From Rhynchopus sp. YZ270_cl-10 (taxonomy: Eukaryota > Euglenozoa > Diplonemea > Diplonemida > Diplonemidae): a stretch of 64,000 nt of DNA. How positions within the stretch are numbered: position 1 is the stretch's first letter; each line of letters opens with the position of its first letter. The notes under the pieces are model-generated. The model did no database searches. It saw nothing but the letters and a program-made list of their open reading frames with translations, and was not told where the DNA came from. Positions 11,391 to 22,076 of this stretch are shown here, piece by piece. The translations under genes were made by a program, and so were the position numbers. The DNA lies in NCBI GenBank assembly GCA_964035575.1, contig OZ037887.1, positions 992,001-1,056,000 of the forward strand. The letters are read 5' to 3'.

Positions 11391-11858
11391 ATGTGCCTTG
11401 GAAGCATCTCGCCCCCGGAGCGTGCCCTGCTCGCAGTTTCGTTTCAGGGGGAGGCGGTGAAGGGAGTGCAGCGTGGGGTATGGATGGGGACCGCTGTGGG
11501 GTCGTCTGTTGCGCCTGAGTGTGTGCCGGAGGAGCAGACCTGTGGAGAAGTGTCTGCGGAGGATGGAGTGAGAAGGTTCAAACATAGAAAGGTGTTGTGC
11601 AAAGGGACGGAGGTGTTGGTGTCCGGCTGGCTGGCCGTGGTCGAGTCACTCTGCATGGAGAGCGAAACAGTGACAGTAACCTTCCCTGCAGGCGGTACCG
11701 TCCGTACTGTTCCCCTCACCGACATCCGCTGCACCCTCACCGACCCCTTGAACCGTGACCTCCAAACCCACCTTCTCCCCGTCTTCAACTCCGTTTTTAC
11801 TTTCATGGCCGACATGAAAAGGTGTCTTGGGACTGCCTGTCCGGTTCTCCTTCATTGA
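11391..11858 (+). CDS. Small single-exon ORF, unknown protein
   Basis: The ORF encodes 155 aa from the ATG at 11391 to the TGA at 11856-11858. It is much GC-richer than the surrounding DNA and uses C/G-ending codons like the accepted genes, which is the main reason to accept it. It is preceded by a pyrimidine-rich leader and followed by T/C-rich DNA. The centre (GTEVLVSGWLAVVE, TVTFPAGGTVRTVPLTDIRC) reads like a small beta-barrel, but I recognise no family. A further 3' exon after the AAAAGGTGTC at about 11817 cannot be excluded. Confidence 0.5.
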   Translation: MCLGSISPPERALLAVSFQGEAVKGVQRGVWMGTAVGSSVAPECVPEEQTCGEVSAEDGVRRFKHRKVLCKGTEVLVSGWLAVVESLCMESETVTVTFPAGGTVRTVPLTDIRCTLTDPLNRDLQTHLLPVFNSVFTFMADMKRCLGTACPVLLH

Positions 11859-14800
11859 TGGGATGAGGATTTTATAATTTTGGTTTCCCCCCCCCCCCCG
11901 ATCCCGTCTTTGAGAGACAAAACAAAGACTAATTGTTTCCCCCTTCCCCCACAAAGTGCACCTTGCATGTTCCTCCGCGTAGCGAAGCGGAAGAATTTAA
12001 ATGTGCACCCTCCAGTTACCCTCCCAGAATTCAATCAACCTCTCCCCACATAACGAAAACCCTTGTACGTAACTTTTTTTTTTGGAAGAGGAATTTTTGT
12101 CATTACTCTTCCTGCTGGGGGGGAAAAAAGAAAAAAAGAAAAACACCCCCCAGGTCTTTTTAAGGGTGACTTATGCTCAATGGGGCTTGGGTCATCATTT
12201 TTGTTTTGTTCCCCTCTTTTTTTTTCTCCCCTTTTTAAGTTCTACTCTCCCATCGCCTTATTGCCAAGATCTTAGATCAAGATCGGCACTATTCATCTGT
12301 GTTCTTTATTTGCTTTTTTTATTTTGTAACCCTTCGTGCAAACTCTTTGAGTACTTATCGACAGTAAAGTAAATGACTCTGGCTTGTGGTTTTTTTGTGG
12401 TTTTCACCGTTGGGCTTACGACGGTGAAACTACAGAGGAAAATTACAAAAAGTCAATTTCATTTTACTTCACTGTCGTGTAAAACCTGCCTTCGTAGGCG
12501 ATCGTAGCGCACAACCAAAAAGAAAAAGAAAACATCATACAGTTCAGACTGCTTGCGTGGCAGCTGCGCTCGTCCAACAGATTATCAAAAATAGCGTTTT
12601 TTTTTTTTTTTTTTTTTCCTTTTTTTTTTTTTGAAAAACAATGGGAAAATAGTGTGGTCTGCCACCCCCCGAGAGAGTGTGTGTGCAATGTGCCTTCGCT
12701 TTCCTTTTGTTATTCTGTTTTTTTTTTTTCCCCCTTTGTGAATTGTTTGTTTTTTATTGACAACTGCGTGCCAGTTTTTTAGGGTACTTTGCGCTTTCAT
12801 TCGGATGACTGGCATCGTACGTGGGTCAGTCGGAGGTGCCTGCATCAACAAGTACAGTTTTTTTTTTGTTTACCACGGTGCTATTTACCGTTCTCCGTCT
12901 TGTGCTGGGTTTGTGAACAAATTAAGTAAGTGAAGGCTCCAATTACTGTGCGCATACAAAAAAAAAAAAGGTATCAGAACCTTCAATTGCTTTGTTGGCA
13001 TTCCCAACATTAGTTGTGCCTCAGCATACTGTAAGCACACAGCATTAACCCAATTCGCATTTCCGTTTTTTTTCCGGGGCGCGGCATACCTCCCTTCGAT
13101 CCAGGGAATCTGTCACAAGCCTTTTTTTTTTTAAAGAATTTCTTTCAAGGGAAAAATAAAATGCTGAAATATCCCATGAAAACACCCATTTTTGATTTTT
13201 TGCAGTTTTTTTTTTTTCCTCCGGGTATCGCGCCCCCTGTTAGAATTCGCACAATGCCAAAATAAACATCCAAAAAAAAAAAAAAAAAAAAAAGAATTTT
13301 TAACACCTTTTTCTTCTCAATCCCCCTGTTGCAACCTGCCTTGCGTCCCAGAGGCGTTTTTTTTCCCTCTTTTTTTCTCTCTTTTTTTTTGGTACACTGT
13401 CACGAGAGGGCTTTGTATTGCAAGTCAAGCTTTTTTTCCCCCCAACTTTTTTTTTTTGCCCACTATCCACTTCACCCCCCCCCTTTTTTTTTGTTTTGCA
13501 AATCTTGCCCAAAAAAAAACCGCCTTTTCCCAGAGAAAAGACATCAAAAGGCAGGAACCCACCAATCACCCTGAGCAGGAGATTGGAGGGGGAAACAACA
13601 CACACCCTTATTTCCCTCCCGTTTTTCTTCTACGCTTTAAATAATTTTATTGAATTAAAAGCAAAAATTGGGGAGACAGAGGGGGAAGTGATATGATGAT
13701 ACAGCATCATCGATAGTTGCCTGGTTGCTTTCTTGTTTTTTTTTTATGTGGGTGCATGTGTTGACCCTCTCAAATACTTTCAATTCTGTGAACTGAAAGT
13801 ATATGGATCTAATGTGTGTGTGCACGCGAGGCACATTCATTTGTTCATAGTTTTATTTGTTTTTTGTTTTTCGTTTGGGGGGCAAAACCACCCCAACGTG
13901 ACTGAAAAAGAAACATGAAGAGTGCAAGCTCCACAAGGTGAACTGCACTTTTCTCCACAAAAAAAAAAGTCAAAAAAAACATTATTTTCCAAAAAAAAAG
14001 CAGCAGGTTTCCTGTACCTCAAACTATTTTTTTTTTTCAAAAAAGAGTGGTTTATTTTTAGGTGGCAAAGCACTAGAGGATTGGTTCATCGTATCAACCA
14101 TTTTCTTTTTTTTCCAGGCACTTTTCGCCTCTCCACAGGTGAAATGTAGGAAGCAAACTGTACCCTTATTTTTGTTTCTTTTGTACAGCAGGCATCCACG
14201 GTTTTTTTTCCCTGTGAGGGCAGAATGTCTGAAATTCACAAAAAAAAAAGGGGGGATACGATGAAACACTGTATTGTATTTTTATCATAACGGCGAACCC
14301 CCTTCCTTTTTTTTTACAACCGCAGAGTGTGAGGTGCCTGCGTCCCAGAGGCGTTTTGCACTATCAACTTCACTTTTATAAGGATTTGTGTAATCGTATC
14401 AAATCAGCAACAACATCCTCTCTCTCTCTTTTTTTTATTTACTCTTCCGTATTTTGTGTTCTCAAAGACCATAAAAAAATCACACCAAAAGTGAACCATA
14501 ATGTCAACAGATTATTGTTTTTTTTTTTTTTTTTTTTTTTTTTGACATTTTCTTGACGTTCCTGAAAGGTTGGAGAGGGAGGAATAAGTGCACCGTCACC
14601 TTGCTGGATCTAATTCGGTTGATTTTTGGATTACACTGTTTCATGAGAGAGGCTTTGTATTTCAAGTCAAATTTGTTCTTTCTTTGCTTTCTGCATTTCA
14701 AGTGATTTTTATCCCAAAGTCGCCCTTCCTCTCCTTGCAAGAGAAAAAGGAAAATAACAAAACGAAATAACCCGCAAGTTTTCCCTCTTCTTCCTTATCA

Positions 14801-15180
14801 CGGCCACGTCTATAAAGAATTCAATTTAAAGCAAAAACTGTCTTTTTTTCCAACTTTTTCTTTAGGTTTTGTGAGATGTGCCCCTCCTCTGGAGCACTCA
14901 TTTCACATATTTTTTTTTTTTGTACCTGCAGCTGCAGGAGTTTACGTCGTTATATTTCTCCTTTCGTTATCGTTTTTTTTTGTTTTTTTTGTTTTTGTTC
15001 GTGAGGAAAAAAAACTATTTGGAAGGGATGACTTTTTTCTGTGGCACTCTCTTTTGAGCCCCACAACGAACATGCTCCAATATCCAGCAACAAAAGAACG
15101 TACCCTCCTTCCTGACCACCACATCCACACACTGCACCCCATTTCAACCTTGGTTAGATTCTCATATTTTTTTTTCCCTC
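11859..15180 (+). repeat. Gene-free low-complexity stretch with E, F, D and G repeats
   Basis: No supported gene. Visible items: a G-type repeat at 12775-12850 (GGCATCGTACGTGGGTCAGT; other copies 61008-61070 and 62965-63060); E-type 3' modules at 13390-13432 and 14590-14675; F-type at 13335-13360 and 14328-14380; D-type at 13813-13850 (AATG..TGTGC-loop-GCACA..CATT); a simple hairpin at 12404-12434 (TTTCACCGT/ACGGTGAAA). The remainder is mostly A and T runs. Confidence 0.55.
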
Positions 15181-15190
15181 AGCGTCACCT

Positions 15191-15279
15191 GATTTTTCCT
15201 GAAAATTTTGATGAAGTTTGGAGGGGTTTAAACACCACCAAAGTCCACTAAAATTTCAGGGGAAAAAATCAGGTAGGCC
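15191..15279. repeat. Foldback element with ACCTGATTTTT ends
   Basis: The arms pair almost end to end: left CACCTGATTTTTCCTGAAAA, right CTAAAATTTCAGGGGAAAA then AATCAGGT, around a short centre at GGGGTTTAAAC. It shares its ends with the second foldback at 15466-15552, which marks them as one family of small palindromic elements (foldback MITEs). Confidence 0.7.
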
Positions 15280-15465
15280 TCCCACACAATGATTTGTGAC
15301 CGCGCTTATACATGAATGGCATTGTGCATGCATTGTGCATTCTACTGTATCGGAACACAGCCTCCAAGGGTTAGCAAGTGGCATATTGTTACTTTCTTTT
15401 TTGGAGAGTGTCCCGCACGGCAGAGGTCCTTCCGGGGGGTGTTAAAAAATATATCTCCCACTGGT

Positions 15466-15552
15466 ACCACCTGATTTTTACCCCCGCGTACAGGCGCGTT
15501 TAGGACCGCATAGTACTATACGCGCCTTTCTGCAGGGTAAAAATCAGGTAGT
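15466..15552. repeat. Second foldback element with ACCTGATTTTT ends
   Basis: The left arm starts ACCTGATTTTTACCC and the right arm ends GGGTAAAAATCAGGT. Inner arms are GGCGCGT and ACGCGCC with a TAGTACTATA core. The terminal 11 bases are the same as in the element at 15191-15279, while the interiors are unrelated. Confidence 0.7.
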
Positions 15553-15944
15553 AGTATAGAAAATACCGATTTTGAAGTCAATTTGAGGTTTGTTTAAATA
15601 CTAAGAATTGTCTGACACTGCATTTTTTTTTTCTAGATCATTAAAAAGCGAGGAAGGCGAGAGAAAGTAGTTTACAAGACTGTCTTGAAAATGGCGGCAC
15701 TGAACTATTATAACAGGTCATAATGAAATGAGATCGAACGATGCTCAAACAAAACAAAAAAAAAAACTGTAGATCGTCTTCTTCTGATCCCAGAAGAGGG
15801 GTCTTTCAAAAGAACACAACACTAAGAAAAAAACGCATTTTTTTTTTAGATGTGCACAAGAAGAGAGAAGGGAGAGAGAGAGAGAGATAGGTACATTCAC
15901 CTCTCCCGAGTCATTTTTTTTTTTTTTTTTTTTTTTAATTTTTT

Positions 15945-16095
15945 TACGCACACTGCTTTTGAGAGCGGAACGTGTCATGTCGTTCACTCACCCCAACCGT
16001 GCTCCGCAACACCACCAACAGATGAGAGATTAGTGTGTGTGGAAGCAATCAACGAACGCATCAAACTACAAGGGGAGGGTGAGGGAACGACAATA
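15945..16095 (+). repeat. H-type repeat, copy 1 (~150 bp, structured)
   Basis: It matches 55410-55552 over about 145 bases (ACGCACACT..GAGCGGAA, ACTCACCCCAACCGTGCTCC, GAGAGATTAGTGTGTGTGGA). Within each copy TCGTTCACTCACCCC-type sequence is complementary to GGGTGAGGGAACGA near the end, so the unit can fold into one long hairpin. Two copies on the same strand 39 kb apart show it is dispersed. Confidence 0.65.
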
Positions 16096-16232
16096 AAACA
16101 CATTTTATTTTTTTGCATTTTTTTTTCCCCCCTATTCCTTCGTGAACAACCGATTTTTATGTATTTGTACGTTTTTTTTCCCCTCACTTTGTTGCAAAGT
16201 GGGAACTTTGTATTTTTTTTATTTCTCCATTT

Positions 16233-16845
16233 CAGGGTTTTCGCCAGAAATCACTATTTTTTTTTTTGGGGGTACCGGCAAAAAAAAAAGGGTCAAAAAA
16301 ATTTTTCGCGCTCCGCGCGAAAAGGTCCGTTCATTTCAGGTAAATACGTGATGACGTGGGATGGTAATGTACATCAAGAACCAAACCAACCCTTTTTCTC
16401 ATATTTTTTCTACGCCTGCCTTCCCTCAGTACAAGAAGAAACGGCAGTCATAATATCTAAACTTTGTGGCGAAGCCACGGTACGCAACATTTCAAAAATT
16501 GTGACTTAAAATCAAACATTTTTACAGCCAAACTATGGTAGAGGGCTGTGGGATTCCGCTCATAAGTTTTGCGCCGCAGGCGCACGGTACGCTACTTTTT
16601 CCTTCTCTCGGAACGGCAAGGACCCCACAGAAGCATATTTTCCCCCGATTATGGCCGCAATTGAAAGATTTGCGCCACGTCTTGCCGAGAGGAAAAAAAA
16701 AAAGAAGAAAAAAACATTTCCCACTAACCCTAAACCCTCAAGTACCGTTGGGGGTACCGCGGTACCCCCAAAAATCGGGTTTTTTTCCCAAATTTTTCTT
16801 TGGGGGTACCGGCGGTACCCCGGTACCCCCATAGCGAAAACCCTG
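16233..16845. mobile_element. TIR element with CAGGGTTTTCGC ends
   Basis: The left end CAGGGTTTTCGC is inverted at the right end (GCGAAAACCCTG). The 12 bases ATTTCTCCATTT flank it on the left (16221-16232) and occur again one base beyond the right end (16847-16858), consistent with a target duplication. CAGGG ends are hAT-like, but an 8-bp duplication would be expected for hAT, so the class is uncertain. The interior holds GGGGGTACCGCGGTACCCCC palindromes near 16750 and 16800 and no transposase frame. Confidence 0.55.
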
Positions 16846-17204
16846 CATTTCTCCATTTTCCCCCCAAAAAAAAAGTCAGACCCGAGTTTGGTGTATATCA
16901 TCTGCCTGTCAGCAATATAATGCTCCTGCTCGTAGCCCCTACCTTGGGTGAATTTCTTTTTGTAATTTTCTCACACCAATCTCAAGGTCTAAAGGCAAAT
17001 TATGCCCCCCTCCAAAAAGTAAAAAAAATCAACCCAATAAAGAATTGTCAAAACTTCTCTCAATCACCCCCCCAAAAAAAGGCATTATATTGCTAATAGA
17101 TGGTTCGATGGGTACTCTTTCACCCCCCTCCCTCCCCCTTTGGGTACGTTCCCTGCCATGCGGGTATTTCTCTCTACAAATCCAAAAAAAAAAAAAAATG
17201 ATAA

Positions 17205-17715
17205 AAAAAATGAGTGGAGTGCATCCTCGGGTGACTACACTAATGTAAGCCTTACTTAAAACAAATTGCCACCCACGAGGAGCAATAACACACAAAAAAA
17301 AATAACAAAATGACTGATGAATAAGCCAAAGAATAATCCAATCAGTCTACACTGATATAACCAAGTTTTCAAAATAATGATTTTTAAAAAAAAAGTACTT
17401 TCTAGGGGTTGAGGATGGCCTCCGTCCATACCGATTAAGTACAAAGCCTTAGGGCGACATTGTGTACAGATCCTACCTCGGTAGGTGATTGTCGATACAA
17501 CAAAAAAAATCTTAAAAATTCTTCTAAGACGCACCCTTCTATGGAGAGGAAAAGAAACCCGCAACCTTCCCCTCAATAACCAATAGGTTTTAGAGAGGCA
17601 GTACCAGTGGCGCGGCTGCCGATAACTACCGTGTAGTCAGCGTCACACCTACCCCGGTGGGTTACAGTGAAAAAAAAAACCGCAACCTTCCCCTCAATAA
17701 CCAATAGGTTTTTTA
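17205..17715 (+). repeat. B-type and K-type structured repeats plus a 33-bp direct repeat
   Basis: A diverged B-type hairpin lies at 17205-17248 with a tail module at 17345-17372 (ATAACCAAGTTTTCAAAA). A K-type element lies at 17430-17510 (GGGCGACATTGTGTACAGAT, hairpin CCTACC-TC-GGTAGG, then TGATTGTCGATACAACAAAA). A 33-bp direct repeat (CCGCAACCTTCCCC.., ATAACCAATAGGTTTT) at 17558-17590 and 17682-17714 brackets a nested hairpin (GTGGCGC..GCGTCAC enclosing ACTAC-CGT-GTAGT). Confidence 0.6.
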
Positions 17716-17927
17716 AGTTTAACCATGCCCCCCCAACAATTTTTTTTTTAAAACAATGAGGAAGAATAAGGACCAGATGTGGTTACTAGATCACGTCTGT
17801 ACATATTTTTTTTTGAGGAAAAAAATTTTTTTCTCGCATCAACTTACAATATAGGGAACACTATTCGTTAATGAGGTGAGGCTTGGGATCGTTGTATAAA
17901 AACCCCTTCCCACCGCCTTTTTTTTAA

Positions 17928-17975
17928 AGGTGACTTAGCACGAGAGGCTTAGGTTCATCTTATAAACTTTTTTTT
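17928..17975 (+). repeat. C-type stem-loop repeat
   Basis: It reads GGTGACTTAGC, loop ACGAGAG, GCTTAGGTTCATC, then TTATAAAC and a T run. Inner and outer helices (CTTAGC/GCTTAG, GGTGA/TCATC) pair with one mismatch. Confidence 0.7.
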
Positions 17976-18139
17976 TCTTCCGGATCACTCACGTTCCACC
18001 CTTTTTGCATGAGCTTGACTGAGATGCGTTTTTTTAGCACGTTTTACTCTTTGATATTTCTTTTGCATCTGCTCCCCTCTCCTCTCTCCCAGGATGGGGG
18101 ATCTATGATTTTCTCGGAGGTTTTTTTTTTTGTTTGTGT

Positions 18140-18185
18140 CAGTGCCTGCGTCCCAGAGGCGTTTGCACTATCAACTTCACTTTGT
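18140..18185 (+). repeat. F-type stem-loop repeat
   Basis: It reads AGTGCCTGCGTCCCAGAGGC, then GTTTGCACTATCAACTTCAC. The outer helix is AGTGC/GCACT and the inner helix CGTC/GGCG. Near-identical copies lie at 14335-14378 and 57918-57960; variants lie at 8680, 20592, 44590, 60221 and 63351. Confidence 0.7.
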
Positions 18186-18647
18186 TTATGGTAAGTATTT
18201 TTCCTTCTTCCTCCTTTCCGAGGTTTTTTTGCCACAAAAAAAGCTTTTTCTCTTTTTCGCTTTTTGCCTTTTAAGGTACATTCATCTTTCAAATTTTTCC
18301 TCCTTTTCTTTTTTGGTTATACGTCGAAGCGGGCGAAACCGCATTCTTTTTTTTTATACTGAATTTCAGTAAAGTGAACTTTTGAGAATTGCTGGAATTG
18401 CCATTTCTCCTCCCAAAAAAAGCATCCAATTTCTCCCAAAAAAAAACCCCCCATTTCTGGCCGCCTGAAGGTGTATTTTAGTTTAGATGTGTGCCTCCCT
18501 CGTACGAGAGGCTGCATTTTTTTTTCTCGTGCTCTCTGGGGTTCGATAACCCCGCGGGGGAACCTGTCTGCCGACGAACGATGAGGCATTTTGCCTTTTC
18601 AAACTTCTCATTTTTTTTTTTCCTTTTTTTTTGTGTCTGATCACGGT

Positions 18648-19493
18648 CAGGGCACTAGCTAGACTTTTTTTTTCCCGTTTTTTTGCGGTTTTGCGGTTTC
18701 AAATTTTTTTTTCGCGCGGCGACAAACTAAGGGAAAACACACGAATGAGGGACGGGGAGATTTTTGGTTATTTACAGGGCATTTTTTACGGGGCTAAACC
18801 CGACTGACCCCTGGTGTAATCTCCTGCCAACTTCATTGCATGTATCAGAATGCTTCTGTGCGTGAGCATGTGTTGTCGTGGTCTGCACAGCTTCCGACGT
18901 TCGCACATACTCCCCCCCAGTCTCCTGTTTGCTGTCAACCATTCTATCACATACTCCTCCATGTCCGCGGTGGCACGCCGGCTCACTAAGCTCCGACTTA
19001 ATCTCCCTGATCGTGGACCACCCCTCTACCTGAATCGATTGCACTTTCGGTTGCAAAATGCAACTGTCCAAATTGGGGATTCCCGAAGACATTGTAAAAT
19101 AACAAATGGCGCCGCAGGCAAAAAAAATTAGGGTACGGTGTAAAGATGCCGGTTTTACACCAGAGTCACTCAACAAACCCCTTTTTTGCAAAGCAAAAAA
19201 GGAAAATGGCGCCGCAGGCAAAAAAAAAATATATGGGTTAACTCCGCGAGCGAAGCGAGCGGAAATTTTTTTGGGGTGTACTTCCGTGAGCGCAGCGAGC
19301 AGAAAAAAATTAAGGTGCTATCATGCCAGTCATCTGGGGGTCGGGCGAGGGGGCCGAACAGTGCCCAAAACCCCCCACATTTTTTTTTCTTCTGCCCCGA
19401 GATTTTCCGTTTTTTTTTTTTTTTTCCCGCCAAACCGCAAAAACGGGGTTTTGCGGTTTTGAAACCGGAAAAAAGCACCTAGCTAGTGCCCTG
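18648..19493. mobile_element. hAT-type DNA transposon, non-autonomous, 8-bp target duplication
   Basis: The ends are CAGGGCACTAGCTAG and its inverse CTAGCTAGTGCCCTG, followed inward by T/A runs and a repeated TTGCGGTTTTG motif in inverted arrangement. The 8 bases ATCACGGT occur directly before (18640-18647) and after (19494-19501). CAGGG ends plus an 8-bp duplication are the hAT hallmark (family knowledge). The 846-bp interior has no intact transposase. It carries modules at 19104-19225 (GGCGCCGCAGGCAAAAAA) and 19237-19305 (GCGAGCGAAGCGAGC) that recur inverted at 37588-37713 and 37026-37105. Confidence 0.85.
18786..19016 (-). pseudogene. Possible transposase helix-turn-helix remnant inside the hAT element
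   Basis: A short minus-strand frame reads ADMEEYVIEWLTANRRLGG and RQHMLTHRSILIHAMKLAGD. This has the spacing of the second helix-turn-helix of CENP-B/pogo-type or related transposases (an E-x-x-I-x-W-L motif followed by I-x-x-x-A-x-x-L/A). It is only about 80 codons between stops and has no recognisable catalytic part. Recognition is by eye and weak. Confidence 0.25.
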
Positions 19494-19735
19494 ATCACGG
19501 TGCACGGCTTAAGGTTTATCTTATCAACCCATTTCTCTTTTTTTAGGTACACTGTCACGAGAGGGCTTTGTATTTCAAGTTACATTTTTTTACTACGCAC
19601 GCGGCTTAGACCTCATCCATTTTTTTTATTTTCTTTTTGGACGCCCTTTTTATGGATCCTGTGAAGAAAAGAAAAACCGTGGCTGTTATCCCATTAATAT
19701 GTTTTGTTTTGTAGGAGAGTGGGAATTGATACGTC

Positions 19736-19893
19736 CCTGGTGCTTCCCGGGGTATGCATTTCACAATTTTTTCCACAAAATGTGACAAAGTTTTCACAAC
19801 ACGGAAACCGCTATAAATTGTGTGGTGAAAAGTTGTGAATTGAATTGAATTGATTTTTTTTTTTTGAAATGCATACCCCCCGGGAAGCACCAG
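19736..19893. repeat. 158-bp foldback element
   Basis: The left arm CTGGTGCTTCCCGGGGTATG and right arm CATACCCCCCGGGAAGCACC are complementary. Pairing continues inward through GCATTTCA/TGAAATGC and CACAA../..TTGTG. The arms occupy most of the length, as in palindromic MITEs. No coding content. Confidence 0.75.
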
Positions 19894-21822
19894 CCCCCCC
19901 CCTTTTTTTGTGTTATTCCCACCCGACCCTGACTCCCCCCTCACCCGTTCCCCACTACAACTGGCAAGACATTTTTTATTTTATTTTGAAAGTCTTTTGC
20001 GTTAGACGAGTGAAGACTCCCTTTCTCAAAATGATTGTTTTTGTAAAAAATAAAATAAAATGTCTCTCACCAGTATCTCCACATTCTGGCTCGATGATTA
20101 TTCGTGAGTTTTTTTTTTTTCCTTTTTTTTTTTTTTCTTCACTCACTGGAAATACGATTGTACTCCAACAAGCGTTTTTACCACCTCCCCCCTTCCCCCA
20201 GTGAACGACATGAGTAATACACGGCGTCTCATGTCCACGTGACAGGATGCGTTCTATATAGCACCCCTCAGTTCCGATAATATGCATTTCACAAAAAAGA
20301 AAAAAAGAAAATGAACTGCCCAAATCGGAAACAGCGGTTCGATTAGTTTGTTGTCCCCCACCCCCCTTGGACATGCTGAGGTAACTGCCGTATACCCATA
20401 CCATTTATCAGAAAGGCTACTCAAGATTGTTGCGAGACAATGATGATCTGAACTGCAAAAGGTGAGTGGTGCGTATGTTTTTTTTCTTCTTGTACACTGT
20501 CATAAGGGCTTTGTATTCACGGAAAATTTTTTGACGTGAAATACAAAAAATGAAATACAAAGCCCTCTGACAGGGTACCCATACTTTTTGAATGCCTCCG
20601 CCAATGAATGGTGAGGCGTTTGCACTTCCAACTCTTTTTTTTAAAAAGATACAAACCATAAAATGGATGTAGGCCTGAGTGATTGGTCCACCCGGTGCAC
20701 CAGTCACGAGGGTTTTTGTATTTCAAGTTTTGATTGATTTTTTTTTTTAGAAATATTGAGGGTTTTTATGCCGTTTTTATAAGCAGCCCTCACAATCTGC
20801 CTTTTTGAACATCTATTTTTGATGGGTAACTTGTTGACAATAACAACAGCAAAACCAATATAAAAAATGGTTGCAACAAAGGGTATACATAATAAAATGC
20901 GGCCCGTGAAGATTGCACAAAAATGTGTTGGCACAAAAGAAGTAACTGCACTACAGTCTACTCCAACATTTTTTTTCAAAAAACAAAAAAATACAAAAAA
21001 AAATTTTTAAAAAAACGAAGGAGGAAAAAATATATCCCTCACCTTTTCTTTATTCTCCTTCCCTATTCCCACAACTCTATCACATCGCAAATTTTATATC
21101 CTTTTAGAATGTGTCAAGTCTCCTTGAGATCGGTTCATCGGGCAAGCATTTTTTGTGTCTTTTTTTAAAGATATGTGTACTACGAGAGGTACAGTTATCT
21201 TTTTAAATTTAGGGGGGGTTTTTTTTTGGATGACCAGGCACAGAGAGGCTTAGGTTCATAGTACCGGATTCTCTCTTTTTTCTTTTTTCTTTTTGCAGAA
21301 AACCCCGAAAACCCTCCCTCCCATTTGTGTACGTAAAATAGTCTGTCATCCTGTCTTCACCAAAATAAACCCCTCCCAGGATCGCTTATTTACTCCCCCA
21401 TGTTTTTTGATCCTTTTTATACTTTGGCGGTGTCCCGCACAACCCACTCCCCCCACAACACCAAAATAAACAAAAACAAAAAAACAAAAAAATCCCCACG
21501 TTCAACCGTGTTGAACAGATATCATCAGTGCCAGGGTGAACCAGGTGAATGATATCATGATATCATCAGTGCCACCAGGGTGGTGGGGAAGGAATTCCCC
21601 CTTTTTTTTTCTCTCTCTCTCTTTTTTTAAAATGTGTATGCACGCGAGGCATATTCATTCAACCTTTCTTTTTTTATTTTTTTCCTCCCCCAGGTTTTTT
21701 TCTTTGCTCCGAATCTTTCATTATTGCAAAAAGATGGGGGAGGGGGAAAAAAAAGGCTTCGGGCTCGAGACAGTGAACCACAACAGAAAAAAAAATACTT
21801 CCCCCCACCTCCCCATTTCTCA
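19894..21822 (+). repeat. Gene-free stretch with E, A, D, C and F repeats
   Basis: E-type 3' modules face each other at 20491-20520 (+) and 20538-20578 (-), the only antisense copy I noticed. An F-type lies at 20590-20640, an E-type at 20645-20730, a diverged A-type at 20908-20970, a D-type at 21170-21212 (GATA..TGTAC-loop-GTACA..TATC), a C-type at 21226-21262 and another D-type at 21630-21672. A short ATGATATCATCAGTGCCA duplication lies at 21518-21572. No gene is supported. Confidence 0.55.
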
Positions 21823-22076
21823 CTCCTTGCACTGGAGCCTCCCCTCCGTCAGCTCAGCGTATCTAAGGTCCAACACTTCGGCTTCGGCATGATGAGAAGG
21901 AGGTTGGCTGGCTGGAAGCCCCTGCGGTATTGATTCGTACTGTACTCAAAGACCCTTCTTCACGGTGGACTTCTGACAAAGGGCAAGTTAAAAATATCTA
22001 AAATCACCACACACTCAACACACTCAGGATAATACAACAAAGCAACCCCAAAGGAGCCAAAAGAAATATTGAAGTG

